DNA from: Seonamhaeicola algicola
Lineage (GTDB): Bacteria; Bacteroidota; Bacteroidia; Flavobacteriales; Flavobacteriaceae
DNA length: 64,000 bases
Direction of reading: 5' to 3'
Assembly (NCBI RefSeq): GCF_007997385.1
Contig: NZ_VOSC01000025.1
Span: 680,691 to 744,690, forward strand
In this document: positions 56,595-64,000 of the stretch, piece by piece
Layout: each line of letters begins with the position of its first letter
How positions within the stretch are numbered: position 1 is the stretch's first letter
Notes under the pieces: model-generated
Told to the model about the DNA's origin: nothing
Seen by the model: the letters and a program-made list of their open reading frames with translations, nothing else
The model's database searches: none
Program-made: the position numbers and the translations under genes

Positions 56595-57536
56595 TTGAAA
56601 AAACAATGTATAAGCATATTGGTTTTGTTGCTAATAGTTTCAAGCTGTAAAACAAAACAAGTGGTTTTAAATGATAATTTTAAGCCATTATCTGAGCGTA
56701 GTACAACTAATAATTGGGTAATGGTTTCTAGCTTATCTGATGAGTTTAATGATGCCCAAGTTAACTGGAACAAGTGGTTTAAAACCTCAAATTTACCCAA
56801 CACTACAGGTTGGAAATGGAATAATACACAAAATGTAATACTTGAAAACGGTGTGGCACAATTAACAATGCGCCATAACAAAAACAATGTATCAGATAAC
56901 GGTACGTATTTTAAATCAGGTATTCTAAAATCAAAAGAAACTTTTACAACAGGTTATGTAGAGGCAAGAATTAAGGGAGCAGTTATTAATGTGCCCGGAC
57001 CCAAAAATGGTTATGGTGTTTGCCCATCCTTTTGGCTATATAGTAATTTTGATAAAGAAGCCCAAGAGGGTAAAACTATTTATTGCGAGATTGATGTAGT
57101 TGAATTACAGCAATTCGATTGGCATAACGGGCACCAAGATGATATAAGAGATTCAGACCATAACTTACACTTGGTAAAAAAAGTTAACGGTAAAGGCGTT
57201 TGGTTTCGTCCAAAAAAATACCCTGAAACACAATTAAATAAATACCGTTTACCTGATGACCCAAGTGAAAATTATCATGTTTACGGTTGTGAAGTTAACG
57301 AAACTGAAATTATTTGGTATGTTGATGGCAAAGAAATTGCCAGAAAATCAAATACTGATTGGTACCGTCCTATGAATGTGACGGCTTCATTGGGATTACG
57401 CCGCCCATTTGTAAAGTTTTCTAACAATGCCAATAGAGCGGTAAATCCTTTAGAAGACGAAGAAGCTAAAAAACAATTACAAGGTATGCCAACAAGTATG
57501 TATGTAGATTATATTAGGGTTTGGACAAAAAAGTAA
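56595..57536 (+). CDS. GH16 lipoprotein of a second subfamily (agarase/porphyranase-like)
   Basis: This 313-residue lipoprotein (cysteine at about 18, then KTKQVV) starts at TTG; no ATG is available before the signal peptide. The GH16 ExDxxE motif is Glu165-Ile-Asp167-Val-Val-Glu170. It differs from the other two GH16 proteins in the substrate-binding strands: TTGYVEARIKGAVIN, GVCPSFWLYS and EIDVVELQQ, and a loop ending in MNVTASLGLRRPF. This pattern recalls porphyranase and beta-agarase type GH16, although a carrageenan-active member cannot be excluded. It follows the GH42-like gene by 13 bp. It probably cuts a different stretch of a hybrid galactan. Confidence 0.85.
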   Translation: MKKQCISILVLLLIVSSCKTKQVVLNDNFKPLSERSTTNNWVMVSSLSDEFNDAQVNWNKWFKTSNLPNTTGWKWNNTQNVILENGVAQLTMRHNKNNVSDNGTYFKSGILKSKETFTTGYVEARIKGAVINVPGPKNGYGVCPSFWLYSNFDKEAQEGKTIYCEIDVVELQQFDWHNGHQDDIRDSDHNLHLVKKVNGKGVWFRPKKYPETQLNKYRLPDDPSENYHVYGCEVNETEIIWYVDGKEIARKSNTDWYRPMNVTASLGLRRPFVKFSNNANRAVNPLEDEEAKKQLQGMPTSMYVDYIRVWTKK

Positions 57537-57654
57537 TAGTTTTTTTTCAAGATTTAATAAAAGCTGTATCGTTCAGTTTTTGTTCTGCTAGTTTTTTACA
57601 TCTAAAAACCTGTTTTTAATAATATCCATCTATCTTAATCATAATATTATAACA

Positions 57655-59487
57655 ATGAAAAAAAGTATTAGTCTATTAATAACTTTATTAGTAATTCTGA
57701 ATATTCAAGGCCAAGAGTTACTCTCTTTGCCAAAAAATATAAATCCTGCTGATAGAATATGTTTTACAATGTATACAGTACATGAAAGTACACTAAAACT
57801 AACGGCACAATTTTACCCCATTAAAAACTTTGAACCTTTTGAAGCAGTTTTAGAGATTGAAAAAAACGGACAATGGGTACAAATAGTTAAATCGCCAATT
57901 AGATATCCAGGGTATACCGCTTTATTTAGAGTTAATGAATGGGATGACTCAAAAGAAGTAAACTATAGAGTAGTTCATAATAACAAAGCTTTTTATGAAG
58001 GAATTATTCGTAAAAACCCAAAAGATAAAGATGAATTTATTTTAGCAGCACTTACATGTAATTCAATTTACCCTGAACACGGAGGTGATATTCCTAGAAC
58101 AGATTTAGTAAATAATATAAAAAAATTAAACCCAGATTTAATCTTCTTTTCAGGAGATCAAGTTTATGATCATAGTCAGCATTATTTGTATTGGCTTAAG
58201 TTTGGTAGAGATTTTGGAGACGTTATACGTAATACACCAACAATTTGTATAACTGATGATCATGATGTTGGCCAAGGAAACATCTGGGGAGCTAACGGAA
58301 AAAAAACTGAAACGAGAAGCGGTATTTCAGGAGGATATTACATGCCAGCAGAATATGTGAAAGAAGTTGAAAGAGCTCAAACAAGTCATTTACCCGATCC
58401 GTATGACGCTACACCCATAGAACAGGGCATTGGCGTATATTATACAGATTTAAAATGGGGAGGAATGAGCTTTGCAATTTTAGAAGATAGAAAGTTTAAA
58501 TCTGGTTTACTTGATTTACCAAAATATGCCCCAGATATTTTTCCAAATGGTACAAGAGATGCGCTTTTTGACCCGGATATAGATACTAGGAAATTAGATA
58601 TTCCTAATGCCAAACTGCTAGGAGACCGTCAATTAAAATTTTTAGAAGCATGGACAACAGATTGGGAGGATGCAGAAATGAAATCTGTACTTTCTCAAAC
58701 AGTATTTGCTATGGTAAATAACTACACAGGCAAGCATGATAAAGAAATAATAGCCGATTTTGACACTAATGGTTGGCCACAATCTGGAAGGAATAAGGCG
58801 TTATCTGTTATTAGAAAGAGTTTTTCAACTATGGTTGGTGGAGATCAACATTTGGGTACAGTAGTAAAACATGGAATTGACGATTGGGGCGATGCAGGGT
58901 ATTCTTTTGTTACCCCAGCTATTGCCAATTATTGGATGCGTTGGTGGGATCCTAAAGAGCCTGGTAAAAATAGAGAAAAGGGCGCTCCTTATTATACAGG
59001 AGATTTTCATGACGGGTTTCAGAATAAAATAACTGTAAAAGCTGTTGCAAATCCTTCAAATGAAGAGATTAGTGAAGGTGGTAAGTTATCTACTAGAGTA
59101 GCTGGTTTTGGTGTAATTAAATACAATAAGCCGCAAAGAACAATAACTTTTGAGTGTTGGCCAAGAAATATAGATATATCAAATCCAAACCACAAGCAGT
59201 ATAAAGATTGGCCAGTGACAATATCACAATTTGATAATTTTAACCCAAAAAAATTCTATCAATTACCTATTCTAGAAATGTCTAAAAAAGACCAAGTTGT
59301 TACTATTAGAAAAAGTAGTAATAGAGAGGTGGTTTCTTCTTTAAGAATTAAAGGTAAAGTATACCATCCTAAGGTATTAGAATTGGGGTCTTACACCATA
59401 GAAATAGGTGAGGGTGATACTCCAATTAGATATTTTGATGTAAAAGCTTTAAAAACCAATAATAAAAAACTAAAAGTTCAATTTTAA
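57655..59487 (+). CDS. PhoD-like metallophosphatase/phosphodiesterase-fold enzyme
   Basis: This 610-residue protein has a signal peptide (cleavage near NIQGQ). An N-terminal Ig-like domain (about 30-125) precedes a calcineurin-like metallophosphoesterase core with FFSGDQVYDH, CITDDHDVGQGN and GGDQHLG, the metal-binding Asp, Asn and His motifs of PhoD-type enzymes. The length fits PhoD-like proteins. It ends the sulfatase/GH16 cluster and is followed by a terminator. Alkaline phosphatase or phosphodiesterase activity is predicted from the fold. In this sulfatase-rich setting the real ester could be different. It has neither a lipobox nor a T9SS tail. Confidence 0.85.
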   Translation: MKKSISLLITLLVILNIQGQELLSLPKNINPADRICFTMYTVHESTLKLTAQFYPIKNFEPFEAVLEIEKNGQWVQIVKSPIRYPGYTALFRVNEWDDSKEVNYRVVHNNKAFYEGIIRKNPKDKDEFILAALTCNSIYPEHGGDIPRTDLVNNIKKLNPDLIFFSGDQVYDHSQHYLYWLKFGRDFGDVIRNTPTICITDDHDVGQGNIWGANGKKTETRSGISGGYYMPAEYVKEVERAQTSHLPDPYDATPIEQGIGVYYTDLKWGGMSFAILEDRKFKSGLLDLPKYAPDIFPNGTRDALFDPDIDTRKLDIPNAKLLGDRQLKFLEAWTTDWEDAEMKSVLSQTVFAMVNNYTGKHDKEIIADFDTNGWPQSGRNKALSVIRKSFSTMVGGDQHLGTVVKHGIDDWGDAGYSFVTPAIANYWMRWWDPKEPGKNREKGAPYYTGDFHDGFQNKITVKAVANPSNEEISEGGKLSTRVAGFGVIKYNKPQRTITFECWPRNIDISNPNHKQYKDWPVTISQFDNFNPKKFYQLPILEMSKKDQVVTIRKSSNREVVSSLRIKGKVYHPKVLELGSYTIEIGEGDTPIRYFDVKALKTNNKKLKVQF

Positions 59488-59549
59488 TAGAATAACACAT
59501 ATTATTAAAAAGTTAACTGAATAAATAGGATATTATTTTATACAGAATT

Positions 59550-59594
59550 AATGAAGTTAGTTAGGTTTTTATCTCTTTCTAACTTCATTTTTTT
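59550..59594 (+). terminator. Rho-independent terminator closing the PUL
   Basis: AATGAAGTTAG and CTAACTTCATT pair across an 18-base loop and are followed by a T run. Confidence 0.8.
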
Positions 59595-59722
59595 CGTGGT
59601 CTATGCCTTGCTACATGAACACTGCCAAGTGATATCTCCCCAATAAATAGGGCATTCTTTACTCGGTAAAGTTTAGTTTTATCAAAGCGCAAATCTTAAG
59701 ATCAGTTTAAAATAAACTAAAA

Positions 59723-59947
59723 TTGAATCCATATAATAAATTCTATTTTAATAAAGTCTTGTATTCAATATTTGGAAAACTACCGCAAGAGGTTTATGAA
59801 ACAGCATTAAAATTACTATTTATTAAAAGTGATAAACTTCAAAGAATAGCTGTTTTACGATCACTTCAGTATAGCAAGCACAACATTACTAAAGAATATT
59901 TAGACAGTTTTGGCGAAGACATACATCACATAAAATCATTTCAATAA
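59723..59947 (+). CDS. Doubtful short hypothetical protein
   Basis: A 74-codon frame that can only start at TTG, because a stop lies four codons upstream of it and there is no ATG. The product is Lys- and Tyr-rich, predicted helical, with no signal peptide and no recognised family. It lies alone between the PUL terminator and xdhC. It may be a degraded remnant or a chance frame. Confidence 0.3.
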   Translation: MNPYNKFYFNKVLYSIFGKLPQEVYETALKLLFIKSDKLQRIAVLRSLQYSKHNITKEYLDSFGEDIHHIKSFQ

Positions 59948-60187
59948 TTTTCTGTTTTTCTGAGTATTATAGAGGAGAATAATCTGAATTCAGAAATTAT
60001 AAATAGTGCTTTGATTCCTCTTTTATAAAACTATTTTCTAATTGCTATACGGGTGTGTTGGTATCTACAGAATCAGAAAAATTTAAGTGAAAAAGCAAAA
60101 AAAAGTATAAAAATGTTTTTTAATACTTACACAGATAAATTGTAAAATAAATATAATGCGTATTTTTAAGTTTTAAACATAAAATTA

Positions 60188-61207
60188 ATGACCCACGAGT
60201 TAAAGCAAATCATAGAAGCTGCTCTTCAAAATCAATTGCAAGCAAAAAAAAGTGTGCTTGCTACAGTGGTTGATTTAGAAGGGTCTTCATACCGAAAACC
60301 AGGAGTTAGAATGCTTATTACAGAAGAAGGAATCATGGTTGGTGCAGTTAGTGGTGGTTGTGTTGAAAAAGAGGTTTTAAGAAGAGCGCAATCGGTATTT
60401 TCATCAGGAGAATCTAAGGTTATGGTTTATGACGGACGTTATCGCTTAGGTTGTGAAGGTTCACTATATATTTTAATTGAACCCTTTTTTGTTTCAGAAG
60501 CGCTTAAAACAGCATTTTTTCATAATATAGAAAATAGAAAATCATTAAACATTGAATCTTATTTTAAAAAAGAAGATGATGCTATTGGTCATTTTGGTTC
60601 GGTTATAACCTTTAATAATAGTGCGTTTAAGTTTAATGATGCATTTCTTCCGAAGCAAAAAAATGAAGGGTTAAAACATTTTTCGCAAAACCTACCACCT
60701 TGCTTTAAATTGTTAATTATTGGTGGAGAGCATGATGCTGTTAAACTATGTAAAATGGCCTCGTTGTTAGGTTGGGAGGTTGATGTGGTAACATCTATGA
60801 GTGACCCAAAAGAATTAAAAGATTTCCCCGGAGCAAAACAGGTTATTGCTAGTACTCCAGAAGTTTTCAATACCTCTAAAATAGATTCTGAATGTTCAGT
60901 AGTTTTAATGACTCATAATTATGCTCAAGATTTACGATATCTTTTAAAACTGAAAGATTGTAAACTCGCTTATATTGGTATTTTAGGATCGGTTAAACGA
61001 AGACAACAGCTTCAAAACGAATTATTTGAGTACATAGAAGATTTAGAAGAAAGTTTTATAGAAAGTATTCACAGTCCTGCAGGTTTAAACATAGGAGCTA
61101 TTACACCCGAAGAAATTGCATTGTCTATTCTTTCTGAAATTTTAGCAGTAAATAGAGGTAGAGAACCTTTTTCATTAAAAACACTTAATGGTAAATTACA
61201 CTGCTAA
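60188..61207 (+). CDS. XdhC/CoxF-family maturation factor
   Basis: This 339-residue cytoplasmic protein shows the XdhC N-terminal domain (about 10-75, VLATVVDLEGSSYRKPGVRMLI and VGAVSGGCVEKEV) and a C-terminal Rossmann fold (about 175-310, LLIIGGEHDAVKLCKMASLLGWEV; GSVKRRQQL; IHSPAGLNIGAITPEEIALSI). Family members insert sulfurated molybdenum cofactor into xanthine dehydrogenase or related oxidoreductases. The gene overlaps the next by 20 bp, so the two are translationally coupled. The oxidoreductase subunits it would serve are not in this window. Confidence 0.9.
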   Translation: MTHELKQIIEAALQNQLQAKKSVLATVVDLEGSSYRKPGVRMLITEEGIMVGAVSGGCVEKEVLRRAQSVFSSGESKVMVYDGRYRLGCEGSLYILIEPFFVSEALKTAFFHNIENRKSLNIESYFKKEDDAIGHFGSVITFNNSAFKFNDAFLPKQKNEGLKHFSQNLPPCFKLLIIGGEHDAVKLCKMASLLGWEVDVVTSMSDPKELKDFPGAKQVIASTPEVFNTSKIDSECSVVLMTHNYAQDLRYLLKLKDCKLAYIGILGSVKRRQQLQNELFEYIEDLEESFIESIHSPAGLNIGAITPEEIALSILSEILAVNRGREPFSLKTLNGKLHC

Positions 61208-61802
61208 AGTGACTGTTTCTGTAATTATATTGGCAGCTGGTAATGCTTCTAGAATGGGTAAACCTAAACAATTACTTCCGTTTAAAAACGCTACACTTTT
61301 AGAACATGCTATCTCACAGGCTTTAAACTCTAAGATTAAAGAGGTGTATTGTATTTTAGGGGCCAACTCTCAAAATATAAAAAAGACGGTTTCTAGTAGT
61401 CAAATTACTTTTATAGATAATCCTAAATGGAAAGAAGGTTTAAGTACTAGTATTGTTAAAGGAATAAATTACCTAGAAACATTAGAAAAACAATTAGATG
61501 CAGTTTTAATAATGCTCTGTGATCAACCGTTTGTAAACGTAAATTATATTGATTTGCTTGTGAATACCTTTGCTAGCAACCCAGATAGTATTATAGCTTC
61601 AAATTATGGAGGTAAGCACGGTGTTCCGGCTATTTTTCCGAAGAAGGCTTTCCAATATCTTACAAATTTAAAAGGAGATAAAGGTGCTAAGGATGTATTA
61701 AATAACAGTATTTTTAATGTTATTTCTGTTACTCCTAAATCAGAAGAAGTATTAACGGATATAGATACTCCTGAAGATTATGAGTCTTTAAATAAAAATT
61801 AA
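61188..61802 (+). CDS. MocA/MobA-like molybdenum cofactor nucleotidyltransferase
   Basis: This 204-residue nucleotidyltransferase has the signature LAAGNASRMGKPKQLLPF (about 14-31), an EGLSTSIVKGI stretch, MLCDQPFV (metal-binding Asp) and a C-terminal DIDTPEDYE motif. This is the MocA/MobA-like branch that transfers CMP or GMP to molybdopterin. It overlaps xdhC at its 5' end; the GTG at 61209, just after the xdhC stop, is an alternative start. Its 3' end overlaps the convergent small gene by 4 bp. It acts with XdhC in cofactor delivery. Confidence 0.9.
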   Translation: MVNYTAKVTVSVIILAAGNASRMGKPKQLLPFKNATLLEHAISQALNSKIKEVYCILGANSQNIKKTVSSSQITFIDNPKWKEGLSTSIVKGINYLETLEKQLDAVLIMLCDQPFVNVNYIDLLVNTFASNPDSIIASNYGGKHGVPAIFPKKAFQYLTNLKGDKGAKDVLNNSIFNVISVTPKSEEVLTDIDTPEDYESLNKN

Positions 61803-61951
61803 TCTAAAGCATTTTTTGTAACATACCAACGCCAACCAATTATAGCTAACTGGAATTTATTTGCATTAACAATATCTAATCTTTTTTTTGTGTAGCTTGG
61901 TAAAATGGCTTTGTTAACTTTTGCTAAAACCTTAAATACTTGCTTTTTCAT
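61799..61951 (-). CDS. Short flavobacterial protein of unknown function (often labelled SsrA-binding protein)
   Basis: A 50-codon ATG frame encodes a basic protein beginning MKKQVFKVLAKVNKAILPSY and ending WYVTKNALD. I recognise it as a short conserved Flavobacteriaceae protein commonly mislabelled SsrA-binding protein; it is far too short to be SmpB. It has no signal peptide and may form one helix plus a hydrophobic C-terminus. It is convergent with the MocA-like gene, the stop codons overlapping. Recognition is from memory and not a database match. Confidence 0.7.
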   Translation of the reverse strand: MKKQVFKVLAKVNKAILPSYTKKRLDIVNANKFQLAIIGWRWYVTKNALD

Positions 61952-62459
61952 TAAAGTGATGTTTTAGTGTAAAAATAGTAAAACTTATTCTAGACTAAGT
62001 TTTACTTTTTTAATTGATTTAGATTGAAGTGATAATTGTAATTACTAAATCAACTATTACTTTAACAGCAGTCATCATATTTTTAAAGGTTTTAAGGTTA
62101 GTAAAAAGTATATTTTTATCAATGTTTTTTTAAGATATATATTTAAGAATATGTGTTCCAAACGTTTTACCAAAAATCGATGAAATTGCATATAGAGTTG
62201 TAAGTAAAAAAGAGAATTTGCTTTTGTGGTTTAAGTGACTAGCTTGGTTTATGTTTTTTAGTGTTATGTGTTAATGAGTTTTTTGTTTCAATTTGTAATA
62301 TTTGTAGGGGTTTTTTGTGACGGTTTTGAAAACTTAAGGAGTGTTTTATTAATTTAATTCTATTTTTTTCAATTTTCATTATTTAAATTAATACTACTGA
62401 AAAAAAATTTCACATTTCTTATGTTGCTTTTTACTTTGGTTTATATTCGCAGAAAATAG
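61952..62459. other. AT-rich intergenic region upstream of the antiporter
   Basis: About 508 bp with no supported gene. It should contain the promoters of the short minus-strand gene and of the antiporter. No clear hairpin, repeat or RNA gene was seen. Confidence 0.5.
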
Positions 62460-63410
62460 ATGTTTATGAGTATACTTTGGGTAATTCTTGGTTTTATATT
62501 ATTAGTAGTAGGAGGCGAGTTTTTAGTTCGGTCATCAGTGGCATTATCATTTAAGTTTAACATTTCTAAAATGGTAATAGGTATGACGGTTGTTTCATTT
62601 GCAACATCAGCACCAGAGCTTTTAGTTAGTTTAAATGCAGCATTGTCAGGTTCGCCAGCTATTGCAATAAATAATGTAGTAGGATCAAATATTGCCAACA
62701 TAGGTTTGGTGTTAGGTGTAACAGCTATGGTTGGAGCTATTGCTGTTGATGCGTCTTTTTACAAGCTTAATTGGCCTGTTATGATGGTGTTTTCAATGTT
62801 ATTATATGTTTTTTTAAAAAACGACAATGTATTATCTGCTTTTGAAGGTGTTGTTCTTTTTTTAGGATTGCTTTTATTTCTATTTATTTTAATTCGAAGT
62901 GCTAAAAAAGATGTTGTTACTGAAGAGGTTGATGATGCTTTGGCTATTGTTTCAAATTTTAAAATTATTGTTTGGTTGTTAATTGGAGCTGCAGCTTTGT
63001 ATTTTGGTAGTGAATGGCTTGTTAAAGGCGCCGAAGAAATTGCTGTAGCTGTTGGTGTAAGTCAAGGTGTAATAGGTTTATCTTTAATTGCTATTGGTAC
63101 AAGTGTACCAGAATTAGCGGCCTCTGTAATTGCAGCGGCTAAACAAGAAAAGGCTATTTCTTTGGGTAATTTAATAGGCTCAAATATATTTAATATAGGC
63201 TCTGTTTTAGGCTTAACTTCAATTATAAAACCAATACCAGTAACTGAGCCTACTATTTTAACAAATGATATTTTTTGGATGTTAGGTTTTGCAGCTGTGT
63301 TAATTCCTTTAGTGTTTTTGCCAAAGCGTATGCAAATTAGCAGATTAAAAGGAATGTTTTTAGTAGCTGGTTACGGTGTGTTAATGTTTTTATTATTTAC
63401 AAGAAACTAG
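62460..63410 (+). CDS. Ca2+/Na+ antiporter of the CaCA family (YrbG-like)
   Basis: This 316-residue inner-membrane protein has about ten hydrophobic segments. The two alpha-repeats are clear: GMTVVSFATSAPELLVS with NNVVGSNIANIGLVLG (about 41-85), and GLSLIAIGTSVPELAAS with NLIGSNIFNIGSVLG (about 204-250). These hold the acidic cation-binding residues. Length and layout match the bacterial K-independent YrbG branch. A second in-frame ATG lies two codons downstream. It is an ordinary housekeeping gene unrelated to the PUL. Confidence 0.93.
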   Translation: MFMSILWVILGFILLVVGGEFLVRSSVALSFKFNISKMVIGMTVVSFATSAPELLVSLNAALSGSPAIAINNVVGSNIANIGLVLGVTAMVGAIAVDASFYKLNWPVMMVFSMLLYVFLKNDNVLSAFEGVVLFLGLLLFLFILIRSAKKDVVTEEVDDALAIVSNFKIIVWLLIGAAALYFGSEWLVKGAEEIAVAVGVSQGVIGLSLIAIGTSVPELAASVIAAAKQEKAISLGNLIGSNIFNIGSVLGLTSIIKPIPVTEPTILTNDIFWMLGFAAVLIPLVFLPKRMQISRLKGMFLVAGYGVLMFLLFTRN

Positions 63411-63452
63411 TAACGTATTTTAGAATATTTTAAACATTAAACTATATAAATT

Positions 63453-63484
63453 AAAAAAGCACTTTCAATTGAAAGTGCTTTTTT
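63453..63484. terminator. Bidirectional terminator between antiporter and glutamine synthetase
   Basis: AAAAAAGCACTTTC-AATT-GAAAGTGCTTTTTT is a perfect hairpin with A/T runs on both sides, placed between two convergent genes. Confidence 0.9.
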
Positions 63485-63511
63485 ATTATGAACAAAATTT
63501 AATCTTTATAA

Positions 63512-64000
63512 TTAAATCTTAGCAGATTTTACAGTTTTAATAATTCTTCCAGCAATTTTGTATGGGTCACCGTTTGCAGCTGGTCTTCTGTCTTCTAACC
63601 AACCTTTCCAACCTTTCTCAACAGTGATAATTGGAATACGAATTGAAGCACCTCTATCTGAAATTCCGTAAGAGAATTGGTCAATAGATTGTGTTTCGTG
63701 CTCACCAGTTAAACGTTGGTCGTTAAACTCACCATATACAGCAATGTGTTCTTTTACTACAGGGCGGAAAGCTTCACAAATTTTCTCATAAGTTTCTTTA
63801 GAACCACAAGTTCTTAAAACACTGTTTGAGAAGTTAGCGTGCATACCTGAACCATTCCAGTCCATATCTTTACCTAATGGTTTTGGGTGGTACTCAATAT
63901 AGTAACCGTATTTTTCAGTTAAACGGTCTAGTAAATATCTAGCAATCCAAATTTCGTCACCAGCTTTTTTAGCGCCTTTAGCAAATAATTGGAATTCCCA
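63512..64000 (-). CDS. glnA: Glutamine synthetase, partial (C-terminal part)
   Basis: 163 C-terminal codons of an ATP-dependent glutamine synthetase that runs off the right edge. Visible conserved pieces are WEFQLF, a GDEIWIARYLL stretch, DWNGSGMHANFS (catalytic-site His), GISDRGASIRIP (substrate-binding Arg) and EDRRPAANGDPY. The short GSII-like form with these motifs is common in Flavobacteriia. It makes glutamine from glutamate and ammonia in the cytoplasm. It is convergent with the antiporter and shares a bidirectional terminator. Confidence 0.93.
   Translation of the reverse strand, partial: WEFQLFAKGAKKAGDEIWIARYLLDRLTEKYGYYIEYHPKPLGKDMDWNGSGMHANFSNSVLRTCGSKETYEKICEAFRPVVKEHIAVYGEFNDQRLTGEHETQSIDQFSYGISDRGASIRIPIITVEKGWKGWLEDRRPAANGDPYKIAGRIIKTVKSAKI

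Larger units (their letters stand above)
59488..60187. other. Intergenic region at the right border of the PUL
   Basis: About 700 bp between the PhoD-like gene and xdhC. It holds a terminator and one doubtful short reading frame (both annotated separately). The rest is AT-rich, and no RNA gene or mobile element border was recognised. Confidence 0.5.

Noticed and set aside
56113-56655. 180-codon open frame on the minus strand across the GH42-like gene end
   Set aside because: It is antisense to a well-supported gene with clear catalytic motifs and shows no recognisable domain, so it is taken as a shadow frame.
59594-59722. Possible remnant of a gene or mobile element between the PUL terminator and the short frame
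   Set aside because: No inverted repeats, transposase motif or target duplication could be seen.
1-64000. CRISPR arrays, tRNA or rRNA genes, prophage or insertion sequences
   Set aside because: No regularly spaced repeats, cloverleaf-like stretches, transposase or integrase motifs were noticed when reading the window.

Overview
The window is AT-rich DNA from a marine member of the Bacteroidota, most likely family Flavobacteriaceae. The evidence is three SusC/SusD pairs, several C-terminal type IX secretion (T9SS) sorting tails, many SPII lipoproteins, a short flavobacterial 50-residue protein, and a Bacteroidota-type glutamine synthetase. No tRNA, rRNA, insertion sequence, integrase or CRISPR array was seen. 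Nearly everything from about 4.3 kb to 59.5 kb is one large polysaccharide utilization locus (PUL).

Layout. (1) 0.2-4.2 kb, minus strand: a 1328-residue secreted fusion of a VCBS/UnbV module to a vanadium-haloperoxidase-like domain. (2) 4.3-11.0 kb, minus strand: SusC-SusD-surface glycan-binding protein cassette 1. (3) 11.4-14.4 kb: a T9SS-secreted sulfatase. (4) 14.6-21.6 kb, plus strand: cassette 2, a diverged copy of cassette 1 plus a small lipoprotein. (5) 22.0-23.9 kb: a secreted stand-alone carbohydrate-binding-like protein and an AraC-type regulator, divergently transcribed. (6) 24.0-38.8 kb, plus strand: GH16, small secreted protein, sulfatase, then a cytoplasmic sugar-acid pathway (enolase-superfamily enzyme, aldehyde dehydrogenase, HpcH/HpaI aldolase, MFS sugar porter, galactonate-dehydratase-like enzyme), two more sulfatases and GH127. 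(7) 39.2-44.1 kb: SusC/SusD pair 3. (8) 44.3-59.5 kb: VCBS/UnbV protein, GH2, sulfatase, GH16, second VCBS/UnbV protein, GH42-like hydrolase, third GH16, PhoD-like metallophosphatase. (9) 60.2-64.0 kb: apparently chromosomal background (XdhC and MocA-like pair, small protein, Ca2+/Na+ antiporter, partial glutamine synthetase).

How the genes fit together. The set of three GH16, five S1 sulfatases, GH127, GH2, GH42-like and an anhydro-sugar oxidation/cycloisomerization/aldolase module fits a sulfated red-algal galactan. Carrageenan or furcellaran is favoured over agar because GH127 is present and no GH117 or GH50 was seen. Proposed flow (inference): secreted GH16 and sulfatase open the chain; SusC/D pairs import oligosaccharides; periplasmic lipoprotein sulfatases, GH2, GH16 and GH42-like enzymes trim them; the MFS porter moves products into the cytoplasm; GH127 releases 3,6-anhydro-galactose. 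The dehydrogenase and cycloisomerase then yield 2-keto-3-deoxy-galactonate, which the HpcH/HpaI aldolase may cleave without phosphorylation.

The most unusual parts are: three seven-repeat VCBS/UnbV proteins, one fused to a haloperoxidase; a possible non-phosphorylative anhydro-galactose route; a possible antisense RNA in the leader of the third susC; a 12-bp direct repeat 21 bp apart upstream of the first susC; and a PhoD-like enzyme at the end of a sulfatase-rich locus.
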